Assembly (NCBI RefSeq): GCF_040126305.1
Contig: NZ_CP149510.1
Location: 3,359,001-3,423,000, forward strand
Reading direction: 5' to 3'
DNA: 64,000 nucleotides
Source: Pararhizobium sp. A13
GTDB lineage: Bacteria; Pseudomonadota; Alphaproteobacteria; Rhizobiales; Rhizobiaceae
Part shown: one piece after another, positions 58,216 to 64,000 of the stretch
Position numbering within the stretch: the stretch's first letter is position 1
Layout: the number at the start of each line of letters is the position of its first letter
Position numbers and translations under genes: made by a program
Notes under the pieces: model-generated
The model's input: only the letters and a program-made list of their open reading frames with translations
The model's database searches: none
What the model was told of the DNA's origin: nothing

Positions 58216-58694
58216 AAAAGCAAGCGACGATCGAACACCATCATTTTCCCTGGGACCATCCGCGTTTCCGCAGTTGGATTGCGGTCGCCCGCGCCTGCCA
58301 GCTGATGCAGCAGACGTTGACTCGCGCACTCGCCGATCTCGACATCAAGCCGCCTCATCTCGACATCCTGATCAACCTCTATCGCTTCGACGGCATCTCG
58401 CAGCAGGAACTCGCACGAAAACTTCTCGTCGGGCGCTCCAACATGAGCATGCTTTTGCCCCAGCTCGAAAAACGCGGGTTGATCGAGCGGCGCGGCGACG
58501 AGAAGGACAAGCGCGTGCTGCGGCTGTCGCTGACTGCGAGCGGCCGTGAGTTGACAGAGCAGGCGATGGAGATCCAGACCGCGCTGATCGAAAAATCGCT
58601 GGACAACGAACCGATCGAGGACTGCCTGATCGTCGCCCAATCCATGGAGCGGCTGATTGCCGTTCTATTGAAGGAGGAAGCTGATCTCGACTGA
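58209..58694 (+). CDS. MarR-family transcriptional regulator
   Basis: 161 aa. Winged helix with ALADLDIKPPHLDILINL, then GISQQELARKLLVGRSNMSM (HTH) and the wing GLIERRGDEKDKRVLRLSLT with the conserved DxR-type pair. Helical dimerisation ends flank it. The start at 58209 lies inside the second operator, so translation start and autorepression coincide. The neighbouring hydrolase is its likely target. Confidence 0.92.
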   Translation: MNKKQATIEHHHFPWDHPRFRSWIAVARACQLMQQTLTRALADLDIKPPHLDILINLYRFDGISQQELARKLLVGRSNMSMLLPQLEKRGLIERRGDEKDKRVLRLSLTASGRELTEQAMEIQTALIEKSLDNEPIEDCLIVAQSMERLIAVLLKEEADLD

Positions 58695-58706
58695 CGGCGC
58701 CGGCCG

Positions 58707-59081
58707 TTAGCGCGGCTTTTCCGCCTTGTCGCGGGTCATGCCCTTCTCGGCGAGATCGCGCTCATAGGCAGCAAAAAGGGTCTCACCGGTCTCGCCGAGT
58801 TCACGCAGATAATTCCAGGTGAATATCCCGGTATCGTGAAAATCGTCAAATCCGATCCGCACCGCATAATTGCCGGTCGGCGTCATCGAGATGATCGAGA
58901 CATTGCGTTTGCCGGGCACCGTCAGCCCCTGCCCCGGCCCGTGGCCCTGAACCTCGGCCGATGGCGACAGCACCCGCAGCATCTCCGCCGAAAGATCGAA
59001 GGAGGCGCCGTCGTTGAAGGTCACCGTCAGCCGGTGGCGATCCTTCGAAACGCGCAATTCGGTCGGCCAGATGTCGCTCAT
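58707..59081 (-). CDS. DUF971 (gamma-butyrobetaine-hydroxylase N-terminal-like) protein
   Basis: 124 aa from the ATG at 59081 with AGGAGA upstream. Sequence blocks WPTELRVSKDRHRLTVTFND, SAEMLRVLSPSAEVQGHG and GNYAVRIGFDDFHDTGIFTW are the DUF971 fold found N-terminal in carnitine-pathway oxygenases and as a free-standing protein beside Fe-S/Mo genes. Role unknown. The frame's long upstream extension is antisense to moaA and is rejected. Confidence 0.88.
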   Translation of the reverse strand: MSDIWPTELRVSKDRHRLTVTFNDGASFDLSAEMLRVLSPSAEVQGHGPGQGLTVPGKRNVSIISMTPTGNYAVRIGFDDFHDTGIFTWNYLRELGETGETLFAAYERDLAEKGMTRDKAEKPR

Positions 59082-59258
59082 GATTTCAGTCTCCTGCTTG
59101 TGCCAAGCACTAGCGCAGATTCCCGCCGGAGGGAATTCCGGGCCTTCGCTTCCTTCCGGTGAAAGAAAGTGTTTCGCCGGTTTTCTGATGGTTTTCCGTG
59201 CTTTCGCCTTGACGCCGCCAGTTTTGCTCACGACATTGATGCAGCAGGGAGAATTTCG

Positions 59259-60308
59259 TTGAATACCGTCACCATCGACAGGACCGGCGCCCACAAGCTG
59301 GTCGATGCCAAAACGCCGATGATCGACCCGTTCGGGCGCGCCGTTACCTATCTCAGGGTTTCGGTAACGGATCGCTGCGACTTCCGCTGCACCTATTGCA
59401 TGGCGGAAAACATGACCTTCCTGCCGAAGAAGGACCTCCTGACGCTGGAGGAGCTCAACCGGCTCTGTTCCGCCTTCATCGCCAAGGGCGTGCGTAAGTT
59501 GCGGCTGACCGGCGGCGAGCCGTTGGTGCGCAAGAACGTTATGTTCCTGGTGCGCGAGCTTGGCAAGCATGTCCATTCCGGCGCTCTTGATGAACTGACC
59601 CTGACCACCAACGGCTCGCAGCTGTCGCGCTTTGCCGCCGAACTCGCCGATTGCGGCGTCCGGCGCATCAACGTCTCGCTCGACACGCTCGACGCTGACA
59701 AGTTCAAACAGATCACCCGCTGGGGCGAGTTCTCGAAAGTCATCGAAGGCATCGACGCCGCGCAAGCGGCCGGCATTCATGTCAAGATCAACGCCGTCGC
59801 CCTCAAGGACCTCAACGACGCCGAGATCCCGGACATGCTGCGCTGGGCGCACGGCCGCGGCATGGACCTGACGCTGATCGAAACCATGCCGATGGGCGAG
59901 ATCGACGAGGACCGGACCGACCACTACCTGCCGCTGTCCGAAATGCGCGATCGCCTCGCGCGCGAGTTCACCTTGTCGGACATCGCCTACAAGACCGGCG
60001 GCCCCGCCCGCTATCTGAGCGTGACTGAGACCGGCGGCCGGCTCGGCCTGATCACGCCGATGACCCATAATTTCTGCGAGAGCTGCAACCGCGTCCGCCT
60101 CACCTGCACCGGCACGCTGTATATGTGCCTCGGCCAGAACGATGCCGCCGACCTACGCACGCCGCTGCGCGCCTCCGACGACGATGCCTATCTGTCGCGC
60201 GTCATCGATGAGGCGATCACCCGCAAGCCCAAGGGCCACGACTTCATCATTGACCGCACCCGCAACAAACCCGCCGTCGCCCGCCACATGAGCGTCACCG
60301 GCGGCTGA
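59259..60308 (+). CDS. moaA: GTP 3',8-cyclase MoaA, radical SAM
   Basis: 349 aa from a TTG at 59259, with GGGAGA seven bases upstream. First step of molybdopterin synthesis. Radical-SAM cluster CDFRCTYC and the second [4Fe-4S] site in [11 protein letters not shown] with the later Cys in [12 protein letters not shown] binds SAM. The family-typical C-terminal SVTGG (Gly-Gly) is present, which MoaA needs for activity. No molybdenum-cofactor riboswitch was seen upstream. Confidence 0.95.
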   Translation: MNTVTIDRTGAHKLVDAKTPMIDPFGRAVTYLRVSVTDRCDFRCTYCMAENMTFLPKKDLLTLEELNRLCSAFIAKGVRKLRLTGGEPLVRKNVMFLVRELGKHVHSGALDELTLTTNGSQLSRFAAELADCGVRRINVSLDTLDADKFKQITRWGEFSKVIEGIDAAQAAGIHVKINAVALKDLNDAEIPDMLRWAHGRGMDLTLIETMPMGEIDEDRTDHYLPLSEMRDRLAREFTLSDIAYKTGGPARYLSVTETGGRLGLITPMTHNFCESCNRVRLTCTGTLYMCLGQNDAADLRTPLRASDDDAYLSRVIDEAITRKPKGHDFIIDRTRNKPAVARHMSVTGG

Positions 60309-60346
60309 CCGATCCGCGCACTCGGTCCCCCCAGCCCGGATTTTCG

Positions 60347-61232
60347 ATGTCCATCAGCAGAATGCATCGCGACGAGCTTGATATCGACAAGGCGCCAGCA
60401 AGCCAGCTGGTGGCGGGGCAATTCCCCCAATGGGCGGATCTTCGAACCCGTCCTTTCCGCGCAAACCGATAATGCCATCTACCGATTGGGACATGGAATG
60501 GCCGTACGCCTGCCGCGCCGCGCCGACGCAGCCGAGCAGGTGGAAAAGGAACCTCGCACCGCATCTCCCGCTCGCCGTCTCTGCGCCGCTGGCGCTTGGC
60601 GCCCTCATCCGGACGACCCCTTCCATTGGTCCGTTTGACGCTGGTTACCGGGCGAAAACGCGGTAGAAGGCGCGATCGCCGACCAGCAAGACGCCGCCCT
60701 CAGCCTTGCGCAGTTCGTGCGTGCCCTGCAGGACATAGATCCATCAGATGGGCCACCGCCGGGACCACATAATTTTTGCCGCGGCGCATCGCTGGCAAGC
60801 CGGGACGAGCAAACCCGCAGCGCAATCGAAAGCCTGCATGGCATCGCCGACACCTATGCGCTGACGCGCGCCTGGGACACAGCCCTGCGCATCGACCCAT
60901 GGCGCAAGCCACCCGTCTGGATCCATGGCGACCTTCACGCTGGCAACCTGCTTGTCGAAAAGGGCTGCCTCGCCGCCATCATCGATTTCGGCGGGCTGGG
61001 CGTTGGAGATCCTGCATGCGATCTGATGGTTGGCTGGACACTCTTATCGGCTGAAGCCCGCAGCACGTTTCGTTCAACGCTTGCCGTCGATGCAGCAACT
61101 TGGGCAAGGGGACGCGCTTGGGCGCTGTCCGTGGCAATCGTCGCACGTCCCTACTACCTACACACAAACCCCGTCCTCGTCTCGACATCGCGTTGTGCAA
61201 TACGGGAGGCTCTGGCCGACCTCGATGACTGA
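60347..61232 (+). pseudogene. Aminoglycoside-phosphotransferase-like kinase with several frameshifts
   Basis: A coherent APH-fold protein is readable only by changing frame at least three times: MSISRMHRDELDID from 60347; NAIYRLGHGMAVRLPRR in a second frame near 60470; PHLPLAVSAPLALG in a third near 60565; DPFHWSV then RWLPGENAVEGA around 60620-60670; and finally the intact C-lobe from about 60640 with the catalytic HGDLHAGNLLVEKG and Mg site IDFGGLGVGDPACDL. Stop codons intervene, so it is inactive or badly read here. The C-lobe alone is an open frame from 60717. Confidence 0.82.
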
Positions 61233-61254
61233 ACCAACCGAAAACCGCAGCCAC

Positions 61255-61287
61255 AAAAAGGGCCGCCAGACTTTTCGCCGGCGGCCC
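61255..61287 (-). terminator. Terminator of the chemoreceptor gene
   Basis: On the minus strand GGGCCGCC / GGCGGCCC (8 bp) with a 12-nt loop is followed by TTTTTG, 23 bp beyond the MCP stop. Confidence 0.9.
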
Positions 61288-61309
61288 GTATATTCTTGGG
61301 TGTGACGGC

Positions 61310-63862
61310 TCAGGCTGCGTAGCTTCTTCCGTAGCCCTGCGTCCGGACGCCCGCCACCGAACGGCTGGTGCCCGTCTTGAAGCGCTCGATCTTTTCGTTG
61401 AGCGTATCCACCTGATGGCGCAGGCCGTGGATTTCGGCGGTGTTCTCCTCGACCATCGCCGCGTTCTGCTGAGTCAGCAGTTCGACCTCGTGGACGGCCT
61501 GGTTGACCTCGTTCAGGCCGCGATACTGGTCGGCAGCGGCCGATTCGATGTTGCTGACGAGCTGGTGGATCGTCGAGATATGGTCGTTGATGACGGTCAG
61601 CGCATTGCCGGTTTCCTGCACCAGCTCGACACCGCCGCGGACCTGCGCCGAGCTCTCGGAAATCAGCCCCTTGATCTCGCGGGCAGCACCGGCGCAGCGC
61701 TGGGCAAGCTCGCGGACTTCCTGTGCGACGACCGCAAAACCGCGGCCGGCCTCACCGGCACGGGCCGCCTCGACGCCGGCGTTCAGCGCCAAAAGGTTGG
61801 TTTGGAAGGCGATCTCGTCGATGACGCCGATGATCGTGCTGATCTTGTCGGACGAACGATTGATTGCTGCCATCGCTTCGATTGCCTTGCCGACGACTTC
61901 GCCGGAATGCTTGGCGTAGCTTTGGGTTTCGTCGACCGATACCGTCGTCTTGCGGGCGCTTTCGGCGGTCGAGCGGACGATTTCAGTCAGCTGGCGCAGA
62001 GCGCGCGAGCTTTGCTCAAGCGCCGCCGCCTGCTGTTCGGTGCGGCGGGCAAGATCGTCGGCGGAAGAGGCCAGATTGCCGGTGCCGCCGGTGATTTCAT
62101 CGGTGACGGAACGCACGTCGATCAGCGTCGCACGCAGTGCCTCGACGGCATTGTTGTAGGTGCGGGCCATGACGATGTAATCCTCGGACAGGTTTTCCGC
62201 CATGCCCTCTTCCAGATTGCCGTCGGCAAGCTTGGCCAGCACGTCGGAGAGAGCGTTGAGCGCCTCCATCTGCTCGGCCTCGATGCGGGCACGCTCCTGA
62301 CGCCGGCGGGCCTCCTCTTCGGCCGACAGGGTGCGGGCCGCTTCGGCTTCCTGTCCGAGCCGGACGTTCTCCACCGCATTGTCGCGGAACACTGCAACCG
62401 AGCGCACCATGTCGCCGATCTCGTCGCCGCGGTTGCGGCCTTCGATCGCAACCTCGAGGTCACCTTGCGCAAGCCGCGTCATCGTCTCCGTCACGCGCTT
62501 CAGCGGGCCGCGCAGGGTTTCGATCAGCATCAACCCGCCAATGATGGCAAGCAGCGTGCCGGCGACCATGGCGACGATCGACACATCGGCGGAGCGCTGG
62601 CTGTCCTGCTTGCCGGCTTCCTGGGCGCTGCTGACGAAGCTTTCCAGCGTCTGGCTGGCAGCGGCGACCAGCGCCGAAGCCTCGGCCTTGGCAGCCTGCC
62701 AGCGCGCGCCGACGTCGATCAGCTGCGCAGTGCCCGTGTCGATATCCTCAAGCGACGGCGTCAGCTTACCGGCGAGATCGCGCAGGGCTGCGTTCTTGCC
62801 GCCCATTTCCGAGAGTTTCGTCACACTTTCGCGCACCGCGCCGATATCGGCAATAACGTTGTCGCGGCTCGCCGTATCCAGCTTGCGATGCAGTTCGCTG
62901 ATATGCAGGCGCGTATCGTCGAGGCCTTTGAAGGTCTCGTTCATCAGCGCGATCAAGGTCTTCAGCAGTGAAATCTCGGCGTCCATGCCAACAAAACGTT
63001 TGGCAGCCGTATCCGAATTGGTCACCGCCTCCTTGGCAAAATCGGCCTCGTATTTGGAGAATTTGATCAGCGCCGTGCTGAGCAGGCCCTTCTTGATCTC
63101 GTTGGTATCGGTGCTCTTCAGGATGTCCTGGATCTTCTGCGTGTCACCCTTAACCTCGGCGATCTTCTTCAGCACCTTGTCGGAAGCGATCTTCTCGGCT
63201 TCGGCAATCTGCTTCAACAGATGCGGCAGCAGATTGGTGGCCTGCTGGACCTTCGCGTCCGGAGCGATTGCCATGGTGACGGGCAGGCGGAATTTCTTGA
63301 TACGCTCGGCAAGACCCTGATAGGCGGCGGCATCGAAAAGCAGTGCCTTGGCGAAGGATTCCTTCTCGCCGGATTCCTTGCGCAGAATGTCGATCTGCTT
63401 GAAGGCGGTGTTGCCCTGCGCCGTCATGTCGGCAAGGGCAGCATCGAGCGAGGCCGTCACGCTGTCGCGCTCGGTCTTGATCGCCCAGAGCTTGTCCGCT
63501 TGCCCGCGCATCGCGGCGCCAAGCGCCACGACCGAGCTGATCTTCGCCTTATCGTCCTCGGCCGTCAGCAGGTCGTTCAGCGTGCGGATGCCAGCTTCCT
63601 GCTCATCGATCCGGCTCGTCAGCGTTGTGCGCGCCTCTTCGGTGGGGCTATCGGCAAAGCTCTGCAATCCGCTGCGCAGCGCTTGGAAATCGGAGAGATT
63701 GTTGATCGTTTCGCGCGTCACGGTCATGTGGCCGTTGAGCGTGCTTGCGGTGAAATAGCCGACAAGGCCGATGCCGGCGATGAGGGCGACCAGCGGCACG
63801 ACGAACAGGAGAACCTTGGTGACAATGCGAAGACGCTGCAGCGAACGATCGATCAGGGACAT
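61310..63862 (-). CDS. Methyl-accepting chemotaxis protein
   Basis: 850 aa. First membrane segment at about residues 18-40, long helical periplasmic sensor (about 45-425, helical-bimodular-like, rich in Ala/Lys), second membrane segment at 430-450, HAMP at about 450-505 (with a second HAMP-like helix pair near 550-600), and the signalling domain with the hairpin tip DEIAFQTNLLALNAGVEAAR and AGRGFAVVAQEVRELAQR. No CheR-binding NWETF-type pentapeptide at the C-terminus. Inner-membrane receptor; ligand unknown. Confidence 0.93.
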   Translation of the reverse strand: MSLIDRSLQRLRIVTKVLLFVVPLVALIAGIGLVGYFTASTLNGHMTVTRETINNLSDFQALRSGLQSFADSPTEEARTTLTSRIDEQEAGIRTLNDLLTAEDDKAKISSVVALGAAMRGQADKLWAIKTERDSVTASLDAALADMTAQGNTAFKQIDILRKESGEKESFAKALLFDAAAYQGLAERIKKFRLPVTMAIAPDAKVQQATNLLPHLLKQIAEAEKIASDKVLKKIAEVKGDTQKIQDILKSTDTNEIKKGLLSTALIKFSKYEADFAKEAVTNSDTAAKRFVGMDAEISLLKTLIALMNETFKGLDDTRLHISELHRKLDTASRDNVIADIGAVRESVTKLSEMGGKNAALRDLAGKLTPSLEDIDTGTAQLIDVGARWQAAKAEASALVAAASQTLESFVSSAQEAGKQDSQRSADVSIVAMVAGTLLAIIGGLMLIETLRGPLKRVTETMTRLAQGDLEVAIEGRNRGDEIGDMVRSVAVFRDNAVENVRLGQEAEAARTLSAEEEARRRQERARIEAEQMEALNALSDVLAKLADGNLEEGMAENLSEDYIVMARTYNNAVEALRATLIDVRSVTDEITGGTGNLASSADDLARRTEQQAAALEQSSRALRQLTEIVRSTAESARKTTVSVDETQSYAKHSGEVVGKAIEAMAAINRSSDKISTIIGVIDEIAFQTNLLALNAGVEAARAGEAGRGFAVVAQEVRELAQRCAGAAREIKGLISESSAQVRGGVELVQETGNALTVINDHISTIHQLVSNIESAAADQYRGLNEVNQAVHEVELLTQQNAAMVEENTAEIHGLRHQVDTLNEKIERFKTGTSRSVAGVRTQGYGRSYAA

Positions 63863-64000
63863 TCCGAACTCCAGATGTTGAGCAAATCGGACATTCCCGC
63901 CAGACTGCTCTCCTTGGTGGAGAAACGGACATGCCGGTGCGCGACCACGGCGCTTGTCCGGAACGTCATCCGGTTGACCTGAACGGCAATACTTGCCGTT

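Noticed and set aside
58707..60068. 453-codon frame covering DUF971 and antisense moaA
   Set aside because: Only its last 124 codons are the real DUF971 gene with its own ATG and AGGAGA; the rest is a shadow of moaA.

Overview
The window (about 60% G+C, densely packed, both strands used) reads as chromosome of an alphaproteobacterium of the order Rhizobiales, most likely Rhizobiaceae. The evidence is a NAD-dependent malic enzyme of the DME type (770 aa) directly beside a SinR/SinI- or CinR/CinI-like LuxR-LuxI pair, a class II DAHP synthase - glutathione reductase - DUF2059 - rpiA - gph block, BluB behind a cobalamin riboswitch, and several small proteins typical of this family. No rRNA, tRNA, CRISPR array, phage or intact insertion sequence was seen. 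Start sites were assigned by reading ribosome-binding sites and family N-termini; all function calls are from recognised motifs, not from a search.

Layout. 1-7.2 kb: ABC exporter (cut by the left edge), trmL, a divergent SoxR / NAD(P)H:FMN reductase pair with a readable SoxR operator, an MFS transporter, a small conserved protein, hemF, a His-rich secreted protein and a BON protein. 7.2-11.5 kb: a complete Mla/Mce-type lipid ABC transporter (STAS-permease, ATPase, MCE protein, lipoprotein). 11.6-17.2 kb: dipeptide epimerase, MFS transporter, LpxH-like phosphoesterase, dme. 17.2-19 kb: quorum-sensing pair with a lux-box-like dyad. 19-24.5 kb: DUF2865 protein, riboswitch-bluB, and an SDR / phytanoyl-CoA dioxygenase-like / LacI-type cluster. 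24.5-31.6 kb: a GGDEF protein with a damaged N-terminus, an NYN + OST-HTH protein, a TolB-like propeller, nadE, an LTA-synthase-like phosphotransferase.

31.6-43.3 kb is the most unusual part: a 2439-residue surface/secreted protein that combines DUF4347, RTX repeats (including four near-identical 282-bp units), an N,N-dimethylformamidase beta-subunit-like domain that appears to keep its 2-Tyr/1-Glu iron ligands, and alternating DUF4082 and cadherin-like domains; then a gene-poor 0.7 kb with a decayed kinase remnant, an orphan TadE/TadG pair and a protein with two winged-helix-like segments.

43.3-64 kb: GFA protein, aroF-gor-DUF2059-rpiA-gph, two L,D-transpeptidases and an M15 peptidase (cell-wall genes) around fumC and a second GGDEF protein, PPOX protein, a frameshifted alpha/beta hydrolase facing a MarR regulator with tandem operators, DUF971, moaA, an aminoglycoside-phosphotransferase-like pseudogene with several frameshifts, and a large chemoreceptor. 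Themes that recur are redox and cofactor metabolism (SoxR, hemF, BluB, Gor, MoaA, NadE), envelope maintenance (Mla, LDTs, M15, LTA-like enzyme) and signalling (AHL, two GGDEF proteins, MCP). At least two genes are frameshifted and a third probably is, so either recent decay or residual sequence errors should be kept in mind.
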